Shown here: in pieces, positions 17,663 through 28,488 of the stretch | Numbering within the stretch: position 1 is the first letter of the stretch | How the letters are laid out: the number at the start of each line of letters is the position of its first letter | DNA from: Jeotgalibacillus aurantiacus | GTDB lineage: Bacteria > Bacillota > Bacilli > Bacillales > Jeotgalibacillaceae | Direction of reading: 5' to 3' | NCBI RefSeq assembly: GCF_020595125.1 | Contig: NZ_JACNMS010000002.1 | Location: 1 to 64,000, forward strand | Length of the DNA stretch: 64,000 nt | The notes under the pieces: model-generated | What the model saw: only the letters and a program-made list of their open reading frames with translations | Told to the model about the DNA's origin: nothing | Database searches by the model: none | Position numbers and translations under genes: made by a program

Positions 17663-18621
17663 TTGAACAGCGAATTACTGTGGATTACCCACTCGAAGAC
17701 CCGAATGAAGCCGTAGCTTTATTTGGAACATCAGATGCTCATTTAAAAACCATTGAGGAAGACCTGGATGTAACGATTGTGTCAAGAGGCGAATCATTGC
17801 GTATTACAGGCACCGAAGAAGGCATTGAGCGTGCCCGAAAAGTCATTAATGAATTGCTGGCAGTAATCAGAAAAGGTATTCAGATCAGCCAGCGGGATGT
17901 CATTTATGCGGTACAGATGGCTTTGAGAGGAACAATTGAGTACTTTAATGAACTCTATAATGAAGAAATAACGAAAAGTGCCAAAGGAAAGTCCATCCGG
18001 GCCAAAACAATGGGACAGCGTCAGTACATTACAGAGATTCGTAAAAAAGATCTTGTTTTCGGTATTGGTCCTGCGGGGACAGGGAAAACGTACCTGGCCG
18101 TTGTGATGGCTGTACATGCACTGAAAAATAATAAAGTGAAGAAAATCATCCTGACCCGCCCTGCTGTCGAAGCGGGAGAAAGCCTCGGCTTCCTGCCGGG
18201 GGATTTAAAAGAAAAGGTGGATCCTTATCTGCGCCCGCTGTATGACGCATTGAATGATGTGCTGGGCCCCGATCAGACGCAGCGGTTCATTGAAAGAGGG
18301 ATCATTGAGATTGCACCTCTTGCCTATATGAGAGGGCGGACGCTGGATGATGCATTTGTCATTCTGGATGAAGCGCAGAATACAACCAACGCACAGATGA
18401 AAATGTTTTTGACACGACTCGGATTTGGCTCGAAAATGGTCATTACCGGGGACCAGAGTCAGGTTGACCTGCCGAAGGGGATGGAGTCGGGCTTAGTGGC
18501 AGCACAGAAACGGCTGCGTAATGTAACGGGAATCGGGTTTCAGTACCTCGAAAAAACCGATGTAGTGAGACATCCGCTGGTTTCAAAAATTATTGGTGCC
18601 TACGAGGGCGGAACAGAATAA
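17659..18621 (+). CDS. phoH: PhoH family NTPase
   Basis: A 320-residue cytosolic P-loop ATPase, sometimes linked to RNA metabolism. An N-terminal KH-like segment precedes a Walker A motif GPAGTGKT (137-144), a Walker B VILDEAQNT and a GDQSQVDLP sensor motif. Position and length match B. subtilis PhoH. It overlaps yqfD by 4 bp and is followed by a strong terminator. Despite the name, nothing here indicates phosphate control. Confidence 0.95.
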   Translation: MIEQRITVDYPLEDPNEAVALFGTSDAHLKTIEEDLDVTIVSRGESLRITGTEEGIERARKVINELLAVIRKGIQISQRDVIYAVQMALRGTIEYFNELYNEEITKSAKGKSIRAKTMGQRQYITEIRKKDLVFGIGPAGTGKTYLAVVMAVHALKNNKVKKIILTRPAVEAGESLGFLPGDLKEKVDPYLRPLYDALNDVLGPDQTQRFIERGIIEIAPLAYMRGRTLDDAFVILDEAQNTTNAQMKMFLTRLGFGSKMVITGDQSQVDLPKGMESGLVAAQKRLRNVTGIGFQYLEKTDVVRHPLVSKIIGAYEGGTE

Positions 18622-18639
18622 CAGATACGTGTTAACCAG

Positions 18640-18684
18640 TCACCCTGCCGTACGTCCTCCCAGGACGTACGGCAGGGTGATTTT
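18640..18684 (+). terminator. Terminator after phoH
   Basis: A perfect 19-bp stem (arms 18640-18658 and 18662-18680) with a 3-nt loop, followed by TTTT. It is one of the strongest hairpins in the window. Confidence 0.92.
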
Positions 18685-18826
18685 AATATTTATCACATAT
18701 GAACCTGTATTTTCATAAGTGAAATACAGACTTTTCATTTTTCAATTGGTTTTTTCTGCTATACTGTATTAAAAGTAGTAATGTGTCTATTTTACATACA
18801 TTTTGTTTCATCCGGGAGTGAATGGA

Positions 18827-20983
18827 ATGGAAAATTGGATCCAGCGTATGAAAAATATACTGAGTTATGCCTTTTTTAAATGGATCCTGCTGGGTCTTGT
18901 TGCTGTCTTTGTTTTTGTCCTTCTTATAAGTCATGTCAGAACACAAACATATAACATCAGCCTGTTTTCAGTTGCTGAAGAAACGATACGGTCTCCAAAA
19001 ACGATTGTTGATGAAAGAAGAACGGAAATTGAACAGGAACGCGCTGCATCTGAAGTGGAAGAAGTGTACGTTTATCGACCTGAGGTTGTTGATAACCGAA
19101 CGTCTCTGACCGCATCCATTTATGATTTTGCCATGGATTTTAACCTTGATCAGGGAGGCTCCGAACCATCTGAACCATCATCTGATCAGGGCGTAAACAA
19201 CGAGAGACTGTCCTCTTTGAAATCAGCACTTTCAGAAGATGTTTCTGAAAATGTGACTGAAAATATTAACGATGAAATATTGATTCAGCTGCTGTCTTCC
19301 AGTGATGAGGCACTTGAAGAAGCTAAAGTCCTCACAGTTCGTCAAATTGAACAGGTGATGGAGGAGCCGATCAGACAGGATGAAGTAAGTGCTGCAAAAA
19401 CGGAAGTCCAGAACAATTTATCATCACTGACATTCAGTGAAGGCTTAAAAAATGCATCGATTGAACTGGCCCGCTTTGCCATTATTGAAAATAATGTATT
19501 TGACCCCGAACAGACGGAAGCGAGAATTCTTCAGGCCCGGGAAGCAGTAGAGCCGGTACAGATTTTAGAAGGACAGGTGATTGTACAGGAAGGCTATCTG
19601 ATTGACCGCGATGTATACAGACAGCTTGAGGAACTTGGGCTTACAACGAATGAAGCATCTGTTCTGCCATATATCGGGCTCATTATTTTTTCACTACTCA
19701 TTATTTTCGTGATTCACTTCCTGTTTTCTTCCTGGAAAACGTCCACGGATAAAAAACAGACTTACCTTGTACTGGTGAGTATGATTTTTCTCCTGTCACT
19801 TGGGTTAATGAAAGTAACAGAATTGGTTAGGGAACTCGACATTCTGCAGATTGGGTACCTTTTTCCGGCGGCAATGGCCCCTATGCTGCTAAAAAGCATG
19901 ATTAATACCAGAGTCGCATTGACCATTACAATGCTCCAGTCCGTATGTGCAAGCATTGTTTTTAATGATACGATTACGGGGTCGGTTAATGTAGAAGTCT
20001 CTCTTTATTTTCTGTTCAGCGGATTGGCAGGGATTTTATTTCTTTCAAACAGCAGAAGACGGACACATCTGCTGCGGGCGGGTCTATTCGTTTCAGCGGC
20101 AAATATCCTTTTTCTGATGTCATTAATGCTCATTGAAAATGCGCAGTTTACATATGTGGATTATGCCCTATTTGGTGTATTTGCCATTGTCTCGGGCATT
20201 CTTGCTTCGATTTTAACGATCGGGCTGCTTCCTCTTTTTGAAGCGGGATTTGGTATTCTCTCCACGATGAAACTGGTCGAACTATCAAACCCTAATCATC
20301 CGTTGTTAAAAAAAATACTGACAGAAGCACCTGGCACCTATCATCACAGCGTCATGGTGGCGAACCTTGCGGAAGCAGCCTGTGAAGCAATCGGGGCAAA
20401 TGGTTTACTGGCCCGTGTCGGCTGTTACTATCACGATATCGGGAAAACCAAGAGGCCTCACTATTTTATCGAAAATCAAATTTCCAGCCAGAACCCTCAT
20501 GACCGCCTGTCACCTGAAACGTCAAGAGATATTATTATTGCCCATGCGGTTGAAGGGGCTGAAATGCTAAGAAAATATAAGCTGCCACAGGAGTTTATTG
20601 ATATTGCAGAACAGCATCACGGCACCACGTTGTTAAAGTTTTTCTATTATAAGGCGAAAGAGAATGGATTTGACCCGAAAGAAGCAGAATACCGTTATCC
20701 AGGCCCAAAACCTCAATCAAGAGAGGCGGCAGTGATTTCAGTTGCCGACAGCGTGGAAGCTGCAGTAAGATCCATGAAGGAACCGAACGCAGAAAAAATC
20801 CGCCAGCTTGTTCAGTCAATCGTTCAGGACAGGTTGCAGGATGGACAATTTAATGAATCTGACCTGACATTGAAAGAGCTTGAAACGATTAAGAGGGTTT
20901 TCTGTGAAACGCTGAACGGGATTTTTCACTCCAGAATCGAGTACCCTGAATTCAAAAAAGAAGAAAGGAAGAAGCAGGCATGA
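18827..20983 (+). CDS. pgpH: Cyclic-di-AMP phosphodiesterase PgpH (7TM-HD)
   Basis: A 718-residue YqfF/PgpH protein. An N-terminal helix (about 15-40) is followed by a large extracytoplasmic 7TMR-HDED domain (about 45-285), seven membrane helices, and a cytosolic HD domain with [12 protein letters not shown] and [12 protein letters not shown] metal ligands. It hydrolyses c-di-AMP to pApA and so tunes potassium and osmotic balance. The ATG at 18827 follows GGGAGTGA; the earlier in-frame start at 18803 precedes that site. A -10-like TATACT is at 18760-18765. It overlaps ybeY by 4 bp. Confidence 0.95.
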   Translation: MENWIQRMKNILSYAFFKWILLGLVAVFVFVLLISHVRTQTYNISLFSVAEETIRSPKTIVDERRTEIEQERAASEVEEVYVYRPEVVDNRTSLTASIYDFAMDFNLDQGGSEPSEPSSDQGVNNERLSSLKSALSEDVSENVTENINDEILIQLLSSSDEALEEAKVLTVRQIEQVMEEPIRQDEVSAAKTEVQNNLSSLTFSEGLKNASIELARFAIIENNVFDPEQTEARILQAREAVEPVQILEGQVIVQEGYLIDRDVYRQLEELGLTTNEASVLPYIGLIIFSLLIIFVIHFLFSSWKTSTDKKQTYLVLVSMIFLLSLGLMKVTELVRELDILQIGYLFPAAMAPMLLKSMINTRVALTITMLQSVCASIVFNDTITGSVNVEVSLYFLFSGLAGILFLSNSRRRTHLLRAGLFVSAANILFLMSLMLIENAQFTYVDYALFGVFAIVSGILASILTIGLLPLFEAGFGILSTMKLVELSNPNHPLLKKILTEAPGTYHHSVMVANLAEAACEAIGANGLLARVGCYYHDIGKTKRPHYFIENQISSQNPHDRLSPETSRDIIIAHAVEGAEMLRKYKLPQEFIDIAEQHHGTTLLKFFYYKAKENGFDPKEAEYRYPGPKPQSREAAVISVADSVEAAVRSMKEPNAEKIRQLVQSIVQDRLQDGQFNESDLTLKELETIKRVFCETLNGIFHSRIEYPEFKKEERKKQA

Positions 20984-21453
20984 CACTACACATAGATTTT
21001 ATCGATGAAACTGAGAACCTCTCTGAGGAAGACAAGAGTCTCGTAAGCAGGCTTCTGACTTTTGCAGCAGAAAAAGAAGGTGTAGAAAACGGGGAATGCT
21101 CCGTCACTTTTGTATCAGATGAGCGCATTCAGGAAATTAACCGTGAATACCGTCAAAAGGACCAGGCGACAGATGTCATTTCATTTGCCATGGAAGAGCT
21201 CGGCGAGGATGAAATGGAAATCACAGGAGAAGCAGATCTTGAAAGGATGCTTGGAGACATCATTATTTCTGTGCCAAAAGCAAAAGAACAGGCAGAGGAG
21301 TACGGTCATTCCTTTTCAAGAGAGCTTGGCTTCCTTGCTTTACACGGATTCTTACACCTTTTAGGATACGATCATATGAAGGAATCAGATGAAGCGGTGA
21401 TGTTTGGCCGCCAGAATGACATTTTAGAGGAATTTGGCCTGTCGAGGTCCTGA
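20980..21453 (+). CDS. ybeY: Endoribonuclease YbeY (rRNA maturation factor)
   Basis: A 157-residue UPF0054 metalloprotein with the zinc motif [11 protein letters not shown] (H3xH5xH) near residue 124 and the family block [20 protein letters not shown]. It acts in 16S rRNA 3'-end processing and ribosome quality control. It overlaps pgpH by ATGA and is followed directly by dgkA and, further on, era, another 16S/30S maturation factor. Confidence 0.96.
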   Translation: MTLHIDFIDETENLSEEDKSLVSRLLTFAAEKEGVENGECSVTFVSDERIQEINREYRQKDQATDVISFAMEELGEDEMEITGEADLERMLGDIIISVPKAKEQAEEYGHSFSRELGFLALHGFLHLLGYDHMKESDEAVMFGRQNDILEEFGLSRS

Positions 21454-21456
21454 TTG

Positions 21457-21819
21457 ATGGATGTGAGAAAATTAATCCGATCATTCCGTTATGCGGCAAG
21501 TGGGGCAAAGGACGTATTTCGTCACGAACAGAATTTTAAAATCCATACCGTTGTCGGCCTGATTACGATCGGACTGGCTTTTCTGCTAAAGCTGAACGGG
21601 ACCGAGTGGCTGATTTTACTTCTATTTATCGGAGGTGTACTGGCCCTTGAACTGATGAATACAGCGATTGAGCGTACAGTCGATCTTGTCACAGAGGAGC
21701 TTCATCCACTTGCAAAAAAAGCAAAGGATGCGGCCGCTGCGTCTGTCCTGTTTTTTGCCATTGCAGCGGCGATTGGCGGGTTGATTTTATTCATTCCAAA
21801 GCTGTTGGCAATTTTATAA
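21457..21819 (+). CDS. dgkA: Undecaprenol kinase (DgkA family)
   Basis: A 120-residue integral membrane kinase with three helices and the catalytic block ALELMNTAIERTVDLVTEE. In Gram-positives this family phosphorylates undecaprenol to the lipid carrier undecaprenyl phosphate for wall synthesis. It starts 3 bp after ybeY. The ATG at 21457 is preferred over the TTG just before it, as GAGGT lies at normal spacing. Confidence 0.93.
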   Translation: MDVRKLIRSFRYAASGAKDVFRHEQNFKIHTVVGLITIGLAFLLKLNGTEWLILLLFIGGVLALELMNTAIERTVDLVTEELHPLAKKAKDAAAASVLFFAIAAAIGGLILFIPKLLAIL

Positions 21820-21824
21820 GTCAG

Positions 21825-21838
21825 TGGAAACGTTTTAA
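21825..21838. promoter_or_regulatory. cre-like site upstream of cdd
   Basis: TGGAAACGTTTTAA matches the CcpA operator consensus TGNAANCGNWNNCA at all but one constrained position. It sits just upstream of a TATAAT box, so carbon catabolite control of cdd is possible but weakly supported. Confidence 0.35.
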
Positions 21839-21839
21839 C

Positions 21840-21867
21840 TTAAAAAAGATCAGTTTTATAGTATAAT
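21840..21867 (+). promoter_or_regulatory. Candidate promoter upstream of cdd
   Basis: A perfect -10 TATAAT lies at 21862-21867, with TTAAAA 16 bp upstream as a weak -35. Transcription would begin at the foot of the hairpin that follows. Confidence 0.45.
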
Positions 21868-21878
21868 GATAAGAGAAG

Positions 21879-21918
21879 GGAGAATTACTTAACGAACGTT
21901 AAGTCTTCTCCTTTTTTT
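21879..21918 (+). terminator. Terminator or attenuator in the dgkA-cdd gap
   Basis: GGAGAA pairs with TTCTCC and the palindrome CTTAACGAACGTTAAG forms the upper stem, followed by seven T. It lies between the candidate promoter and cdd, so it could either end the dgkA transcript or attenuate a cdd-era transcript. Confidence 0.75.
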
Positions 21919-21920
21919 AA

Positions 21921-23247
<1,327 letters not shown>

Positions 23248-23283
23248 TCGCCGGCAGAACGCACGCTAAAAGGAGACCTTACC

Positions 23284-24072
23284 ATGCTTCAAAAGTGCGA
23301 AGGGATTGTTATACGGACAAAAGATTACGGCGAAACAAATAAAGTGGTGACTCTTTTTACAAGAGAACTTGGCAAAACAGCCGTCATGGCACGCGGAGCC
23401 AAAAAAACCAACAGCAGACTGTCTTCAGTCTCCCAGATGTTCACGCACGCACAGTACCTGATTCAGGGCGGTTCCGGCATGGGTTCACTCCAGCAGGGGG
23501 AAATGCTCCATTCCAGCCGCGTGCTGAAAGAAGACCTTTATAAAGCAGCGCACGCAAGCTTCATGGCGGAACTGCTCGATAAAGCAACCGAAGACCGAAA
23601 ACCTAATCCATTCCTGTTCGAATTAACCAGACAATGCTTCGGTCTGATCAATAGCGGCTACGATGAGGAAGTCATCTGTTATATTTATGAGCTGAAGCTG
23701 CTCCCGCTGTTTGGCGTAGAGCCTGTTCTGAACCGCTGTGTTAATTGCGGACAGGGAGAGGGAGATTTCTCCTTCTCCTTCAGAATGAACGGTTTTTTGT
23801 GTCACCGCTGCAGCTCAGTGGACGACTACAAACTGCCTTTATCTGCAAAAGCCGTCCGTCTCCTCAGACTGTTTTATTTTCTGGACCTTGACCGTCTCGG
23901 TAAATTATCAGTCAGCGATAGAACCAAACTGGAGCTGAAAAGGGTGATCAGGACATACTACGACGAGTACGTAGGCGTTTTCCTGAAATCCCGGTCATTC
24001 CTCGACCAGCTCGACCGCATGAAGCAGACCATCGGCGACATTCACAAAAACGAAAAAACCCCTCCGGAATAA
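23284..24072 (+). CDS. recO: DNA repair protein RecO
   Basis: A 262-residue recombination mediator acting with RecF and RecR to load RecA on SSB-coated gaps. An N-terminal OB fold (KCEGIVIRTKDYGETNKVVT) is followed by a helical domain with a four-cysteine zinc site (CVNCG ... CHRC). AAAGGAG precedes the ATG. Its stop codon lies inside the terminator hairpin. Confidence 0.96.
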   Translation: MLQKCEGIVIRTKDYGETNKVVTLFTRELGKTAVMARGAKKTNSRLSSVSQMFTHAQYLIQGGSGMGSLQQGEMLHSSRVLKEDLYKAAHASFMAELLDKATEDRKPNPFLFELTRQCFGLINSGYDEEVICYIYELKLLPLFGVEPVLNRCVNCGQGEGDFSFSFRMNGFLCHRCSSVDDYKLPLSAKAVRLLRLFYFLDLDRLGKLSVSDRTKLELKRVIRTYYDEYVGVFLKSRSFLDQLDRMKQTIGDIHKNEKTPPE

Positions 24073-24089
24073 TGATCCGGCGGGGTTTT
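24056..24089 (+). terminator. Terminator overlapping the recO stop
   Basis: AAACCCC-T-CCGGA pairs with TCCGG-C-GGGGTTT around an internal mismatch, ending in TTTT. The recO stop codon falls in the loop. Confidence 0.85.
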
Positions 24090-24109
24090 GGTGTATCTTA
24101 AAGAACCAA

Positions 24110-24224
24110 GTACCGGGGGATTCCTCCGCTTTCCGCGGCCGCGCGGTGAGCCAGCTAGTGCTTCGCACTACGCTGTCTCACCTGTCGCTTCTCTGCCGCA
24201 GGAGTCTCCGGAATCCCCCGGTAC
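24110..24224 (-). repeat. Palindromic intergenic repeat, copy 1
   Basis: A 115-bp element in reverse orientation relative to copies 2-4. The outer arms GTACCGGGGGATTCC and GGAATCCCCCGGTAC are perfectly inverted. The core contains CCGCAGGAGTC, CGCGGCCGCG and a small hairpin AGTGC-TTC-GCACT. It belongs to the GC-rich palindromic repeats common between Bacillales genes. Confidence 0.9.
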
Positions 24225-24390
24225 TTTCAATTTTTCGAAAACATTAATCTGATTTTACACATGACAAAGGATCTTAAAAGTCTTTTTGTTTAAATATTAT
24301 CAGCGGATTCAATAAGATCTAATATCCGCTTAAACGCAAACATATAAGGACATCAAGTTCATGTGTTTCTTGTTTAAATTCATTATAAAA
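24225..24390. other. AT-rich spacer between two palindromic repeats
   Basis: No ORF with a ribosome binding site, no RNA gene and no convincing promoter was seen on either strand in this spacer. Confidence 0.5.
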
Positions 24391-24501
24391 GGGCCGTATT
24401 CCCCCGAAGACTCCTGTGGCGGAAAGGGACAGGTGAAACCGATGTGCGGAGCACAGCGGGTTCACCGCCCGGCCAAGGAAAGCGTAGGGGGAATACAGCC
24501 C
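24391..24501 (+). repeat. Palindromic intergenic repeat, copy 2
   Basis: The arms GGGCCGTATTCCCCC and GGGGGAATACAGCCC are inverted with one mismatch. The core GACTCCTGTGGCGGAAAGGG ... GGTTCACCGCCCGGCC is more diverged than in the other copies, with the small hairpin TGTGC-GGA-GCACA. It ends 12 bp from the glyQS stop and could serve as its terminator. Confidence 0.88.
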
Positions 24502-24512
24502 GATTTTAAAAA

Positions 24513-25892
24513 TTAAAACTTAATCGCGTTTTCAATGAAGGACTTCACTTCTGCGATTGGCATGCGGACCTGTTCCATTGTGTCTCGGTTACGGACCGTT
24601 ACCTGCTGATCCTCAAGAGAATCAAAATCAAACGTAATGCAGTATGGTGTCCCGATCTCATCCTGGCGGCGGTAGCGTTTACCGATCGACTGGGACTCAT
24701 CATAGTCAACCATAAAGTGCTGTGACAGCTCTTCGTATACTTTGATCGCTTCGTCACCAAGCTTTTTAGAAAGTGGCAATACGGCCGCTTTAAACGGCGC
24801 CAGAGCCGGGTGGAAGCGAAGTACAGTACGGCTGTCGTTTTCAAGCTCTTCCTGCTCATATGCATCGCAAAGGAAAGCCAGTGTAACGCGGTCAGCACCG
24901 AGAGAAGGCTCGATACAGTATGGTACATAGCGCTCATTTGTCTGCTGATCAAGGTACGTGAAGTCTTCGTTTGAATGCTCCATATGCTGCTTTAGATCAA
25001 AGTCTGTGCGGTCAGCGATACCCCAGAGCTCGCCCCAGCCGAACGGGAAGCGGAATTCGATATCTGTTGTGGCGTTACTGTAGTGTGAAAGCTCATCTTC
25101 GTCATGGTCACGTAGACGCATGCTGTCTTCTTTCATACCAAGGTTTAACAGCCAGTTTTTACAGAATTCACGCCAGTAGCTGAACCACTCAAGGTCATCT
25201 CCTGGCTTGCAGAAAAATTCAAGCTCCATTTGTTCGAATTCTCTCGTACGGAATGTAAAGTTACCCGGTGTAATTTCGTTACGGAAACTTTTACCGATCT
25301 GACCGATTCCAAATGGAACGCGCTTTCTCATCGTGCGCTGTACATTTTTAAAGTTTACGAAGATTCCCTGTGCAGTCTCAGGACGAAGGAAGATCTCGTT
25401 TGTTGACCCTTCTGTTACGCCCTGATGCGTTTTGAACATCAGATTGAACTGGCGGATTTCAGTAAAATCGTTTGCTCCGCATGTTGGGCATGAGATGTTT
25501 TCTTCTTCAATCATTTTCTGCATTTCGCTAAATGGAAGTCCATCGACGATTTTTTCCTCACCTTTGGCCTCGTAATGAGCTTCAATCAGCTTATCTGCAC
25601 GGTGGCGGGCTTTACAGCTTTTACAGTCAATCATCGGGTCATTGAAGTTTCCGATATGTCCTGAAGCTTCCCATGTTTTCGGGTTCATCAGGATAGAGGC
25701 GTCAAGTCCGACATTATGCTTGGACTCCTGAATAAATTTTTTCCACCATGCTTTTTTAATATTGTTTTTAAGTTCGATACCGAGTGGACCGTAATCCCAT
25801 GTATTCGCCAGTCCTCCGTAAATCTCCGAACCCGGGAATACGAATCCGCGGTGTTTCGCGAGCTGGACAATATCATCCATATTTTTTGTCAT
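24513..25892 (-). CDS. glyQS: Glycine--tRNA ligase (single-chain, homodimeric type)
   Basis: A 459-residue class II synthetase of the alpha2 type shared with archaea and eukaryotes, unlike the GlyQ/GlyS alpha2beta2 enzyme of B. subtilis. The N-terminus ([15 protein letters not shown]) is followed by a CxxC-containing insertion ([16 protein letters not shown]), class II motifs ([28 protein letters not shown]) and a C-terminal anticodon-binding domain. Expression is controlled by the T-box leader upstream. It is transcribed against the recO operon. Confidence 0.96.
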   Translation of the reverse strand: MTKNMDDIVQLAKHRGFVFPGSEIYGGLANTWDYGPLGIELKNNIKKAWWKKFIQESKHNVGLDASILMNPKTWEASGHIGNFNDPMIDCKSCKARHRADKLIEAHYEAKGEEKIVDGLPFSEMQKMIEEENISCPTCGANDFTEIRQFNLMFKTHQGVTEGSTNEIFLRPETAQGIFVNFKNVQRTMRKRVPFGIGQIGKSFRNEITPGNFTFRTREFEQMELEFFCKPGDDLEWFSYWREFCKNWLLNLGMKEDSMRLRDHDEDELSHYSNATTDIEFRFPFGWGELWGIADRTDFDLKQHMEHSNEDFTYLDQQTNERYVPYCIEPSLGADRVTLAFLCDAYEQEELENDSRTVLRFHPALAPFKAAVLPLSKKLGDEAIKVYEELSQHFMVDYDESQSIGKRYRRQDEIGTPYCITFDFDSLEDQQVTVRNRDTMEQVRMPIAEVKSFIENAIKF

Positions 25893-25956
25893 AGGTCATC
25901 TCTCCTTTATATTGATGTTTGCGCTGCAAAGGGGCATCTGAGCCGCTTGCAAATAA

Positions 25957-26165
25957 AAACAGCACCGTCCCTGGACTAATCTTAATTAGTCCAGGGACGG
26001 TGCTGTCTGACCGCGGTTCCACCCTGGTTAATGCCACTTGTGCATTCACTTTGTTGGGGTGCATTGCTCAGGAGTGCCGTTTCCCTGAATCCGGGCTTAC
26101 ACGATCCCCGGTCGCTTTGGTCAGGTACTTATAATTCCTTCATTGCGCACATCTTATTTAATTCT
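25957..26165 (-). promoter_or_regulatory. Glycine T-box riboswitch of glyQS
   Basis: On the minus strand the leader carries a distal stem I (AGCGA-CCGGGGATCGTG-TAAGCCCGG), a likely specifier GGC followed by A (26078-26076), the T-box AGGGTGGAACCGCG (26025-26012), and a 22-bp terminator stem (25985-26006 with 25959-25980) followed by TTTT. Uncharged tRNA-Gly would bind and favour the antiterminator. Confidence 0.95.
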
Positions 26166-26171
26166 TGCTTT

Positions 26172-26200
26172 ATCCTACCACGGTTTTTCAGTGAAAACAA
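26172..26200 (-). promoter_or_regulatory. Promoter of the glyQS T-box leader
   Basis: On the minus strand TTGTTT (26200-26195) and TAGGAT (26177-26172) are spaced by 17 bp, just upstream of the T-box leader. Confidence 0.6.
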
Positions 26201-26262
26201 TCGTCAGTTAAAAAAATCATTTTAAGCATTCCTGTTTACTAGGACGCTGATTTCATTTAGTA

Positions 26263-26268
26263 TATAAT
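26263..26268 (+). promoter_or_regulatory. Candidate -10 of ccpN
   Basis: A perfect TATAAT lies 35 bp before the likely ccpN start. No good -35 is visible at 16-18 bp. If used, it excludes the farther upstream start at 26270. Confidence 0.4.
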
Positions 26269-26302
26269 ATTGGAAAACAGTATAACATTATTCCGCCGGG
26301 TG

Positions 26303-26938
26303 GTGAACAAGATCGAACTGAACAAAAGACAATCGGAAATTCTGCGCATTGTGAAGGCAGACGGACCGATTACAGGTGAACAAATTGCTGACAGATTACA
26401 TCTTACAAGAGCAACCCTGAGACCGGACCTTGCGATTTTAACAATGGCAGGTTTTTTAGATGCGCGTCCGAGGGTTGGCTATTTTTATACAGGTAAATCA
26501 GGCACGCAGCTGCTGACAGAAAATTTAAAAAAGCTGTACGTTAAAGATTATCAGTCCATGCCGGTCGTTGTACAGGATAATGTATCCGTGTACGATGCGA
26601 TCTGCCATATGTTTTTAGAAGATGTCGGTACACTATTTGTGCTCGATCAGAAAGGCATGCTTTCAGGCGTCCTTTCGAGAAAGGATCTGCTTCGTGCAAG
26701 CATCGGGCAGCAGGATCTGACGAGTCTACCGGTTAATGTCATTATGACGAGAATGCCGAATGTTACGTATTGTGAACAGGACGATATGCTCGTCAGCGTA
26801 GCAGCGAAGCTGATTGATAAACAGATTGATTCTCTTCCGGTCGTCCGGAAAACGGAAAAGGGCTATGAAGTCTTCGGAAGAATTACAAAAACGAACATAA
26901 CAAAAGCCTTTGTCAGTCTGTCAAAGGATGAAGTGTAG
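26303..26938 (+). CDS. ccpN: Transcriptional repressor CcpN
   Basis: A 211-residue regulator. The N-terminal HTH (about 1-60: GPITGEQIADRLHLTRATLRPDLAILTMAGFL) is followed by two CBS domains (FLEDVGTLFVLDQKGMLSGVLSRKDLLRA and a second copy). In B. subtilis CcpN represses gluconeogenic gapB and pckA during glycolytic growth in response to ATP and ADP. The GTG at 26303 aligns with the B. subtilis start. The Shine-Dalgarno is poor, so the start is uncertain. It lies 12 bp before ppsR, its usual partner in carbon control. Confidence 0.93.
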   Translation: MNKIELNKRQSEILRIVKADGPITGEQIADRLHLTRATLRPDLAILTMAGFLDARPRVGYFYTGKSGTQLLTENLKKLYVKDYQSMPVVVQDNVSVYDAICHMFLEDVGTLFVLDQKGMLSGVLSRKDLLRASIGQQDLTSLPVNVIMTRMPNVTYCEQDDMLVSVAAKLIDKQIDSLPVVRKTEKGYEVFGRITKTNITKAFVSLSKDEV

Positions 26939-26950
26939 GGTGGTGCTTAA

Positions 26951-27757
26951 ATGAATGAAGTAAATGTATACGTCGTATCGGACTCCGTTGGAGAAACGGC
27001 TGAACTCGTTGCAAAAGCCTGTGTGAGTCAGTTCCGCCAGTCCAGAAAATCTGTATCTATCAAACGGTTCCCGTATATTGAGGAAACCATTCATGTTGAT
27101 GAAGTCATTAGCCTGGCTAAGGAGAATAACGGCATCATTGTTTATACGCTTGTAAGGCCTCATATTCGTGATTATATTGAAGAGCAGGTAAAAGTGCATA
27201 ACATTACCGCACATGATGTTGTGGGACCGATCATCTCTTCACTGCAGGAAGTATGTGAGGAATCGCCGATTAATGAGCCTGGCATGGTGCACGATCTCGA
27301 TGAAGATTATTTCAAAAAGATCGAGGCTATTGAGTTTGCGGTTAAATACGATGACGGCAGAGATCCACGCGGCATATTAAAAGCGGATATTGTCCTTGTA
27401 GGAGTGTCAAGAACATCCAAAACACCTTTATCACAATATCTTGCCCATAAGCGTCTTAAAGTTGCCAACGTGCCGCTTGTTCCGGAAATCGATCCTCCGG
27501 AAGAGCTTTATAAAGTAAATCCGAAGAAGTGCTACGGCCTGAAAATCAGCCCTGATAAGCTGAATCATATCCGGAAGGAACGGTTAATTGCGCTCGGATT
27601 AAAGGATGACGCAACTTATGCGAAAATGGAGAGAATTCAGGAGGAGCTGGATCACTTTGACCGTGTTGCCGGAAAGATCGGCTGTCCGGTAATTGATGTG
27701 ACAAACAAGGCGGTTGAGGAAACAGCCAATGTGATTCTGAATGATCTTATGAATTAA
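26951..27757 (+). CDS. ppsR: Pyruvate, phosphate dikinase regulatory protein (PPDK kinase/phosphorylase)
   Basis: A 268-residue DUF299 protein (YqfL). The nucleotide-binding loop [15 protein letters not shown] lies near residue 155, and the N-terminus has [14 protein letters not shown]. Family members reversibly phosphorylate pyruvate phosphate dikinase or PEP synthetase using ADP and Pi. It follows ccpN closely, as in B. subtilis, where it also modulates CcpN activity. The start is the ATG at 26951, after GTGGTG. Confidence 0.93.
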   Translation: MNEVNVYVVSDSVGETAELVAKACVSQFRQSRKSVSIKRFPYIEETIHVDEVISLAKENNGIIVYTLVRPHIRDYIEEQVKVHNITAHDVVGPIISSLQEVCEESPINEPGMVHDLDEDYFKKIEAIEFAVKYDDGRDPRGILKADIVLVGVSRTSKTPLSQYLAHKRLKVANVPLVPEIDPPEELYKVNPKKCYGLKISPDKLNHIRKERLIALGLKDDATYAKMERIQEELDHFDRVAGKIGCPVIDVTNKAVEETANVILNDLMN

Positions 27758-27817
27758 CGGCTGGTATATCATTCCATTAAAAAGGATTTATAACAATTAA
27801 AATCAGTAATTAAACAA

Positions 27818-27850
27818 ACAAAAGGTGTCTCAGGCATCTTTTGTTTTTAT
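27818..27850 (+). terminator. Terminator after ppsR
   Basis: ACAAAAGGTG and CATCTTTTGT form a 10-bp stem with a 7-nt loop, followed by TTTTT. Confidence 0.85.
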
Positions 27851-27963
27851 TTCGTTAAAAAAGATAGCCGTACAGGGACAGATATATTATAATAAAAAAT
27901 TGTGATAAAAAGTTATTTTGACTCATTAAAGGAGTTCTGCATTTTTTGTAGAAATGATCATTT

Positions 27964-28440
27964 ATGAATGAATGTAAAAGTGGATTTACAGTTTATGTTG
28001 ATGCAGATGCGTGCCCCTCTGTCATAAAGGAAGAAATAGTAAGGCTTATGGAAGGTTCAGCAGGTATATGCCGATTTATTGCCTCCTACCGCCATTTCAG
28101 TCCTGAAGCAGATCGTTCGCTATGGACCTTCATTGATGACGGAAAAGAGGCTGCTGATCTTTACATAGCCAATCGCGTCAGGGAAGGGGATATCGTGGTT
28201 ACCCAGGATATCGGACTTGCTTCCCTTGTCCTGTCGAAAGGTGTTTATGCACTTTCGCCCAGGGGAAAAGAATACAAACCTGATAAGATCGACACCAGCT
28301 TATCTTTCCGGTACCTGCACCAGATGGAGCGGAAAAAAGGGAACTATTCTCCTGGCCCCAAAAAACTAACCATGATTGAAGTCGAGACTTTTTCAAAGAC
28401 GCTATTAAAGTTTTTGTTCGAACTTGAAGGAAAAGCTTGA
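27964..28440 (+). CDS. yqxD: YaiI/YqxD family NYN-like protein
   Basis: A 158-residue UPF0178 (DUF188) protein. The acidic N-terminal motif YVDADACPSVIKEEI and the VTQDIGLASLVLSKG block belong to the PIN/NYN-like fold, which suggests nuclease activity that has not been shown. An in-frame stop at 27955 fixes the ATG at 27964. No good Shine-Dalgarno lies at normal distance, since the AAAGGAG at 27928-27934 is about 29 nt away, so translation may be weak. It precedes dnaG, as in B. subtilis. Confidence 0.9.
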   Translation: MNECKSGFTVYVDADACPSVIKEEIVRLMEGSAGICRFIASYRHFSPEADRSLWTFIDDGKEAADLYIANRVREGDIVVTQDIGLASLVLSKGVYALSPRGKEYKPDKIDTSLSFRYLHQMERKKGNYSPGPKKLTMIEVETFSKTLLKFLFELEGKA

Positions 28441-28488
28441 TTTTTGGCGAATATCATAGGTGACAAGAAATAAACTGGTGGTGAACAC

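Noticed and set aside
23248-23283. yqzL between era and recO
   Set aside because: The gap is only 36 bp, too small for the gene found there in B. subtilis.
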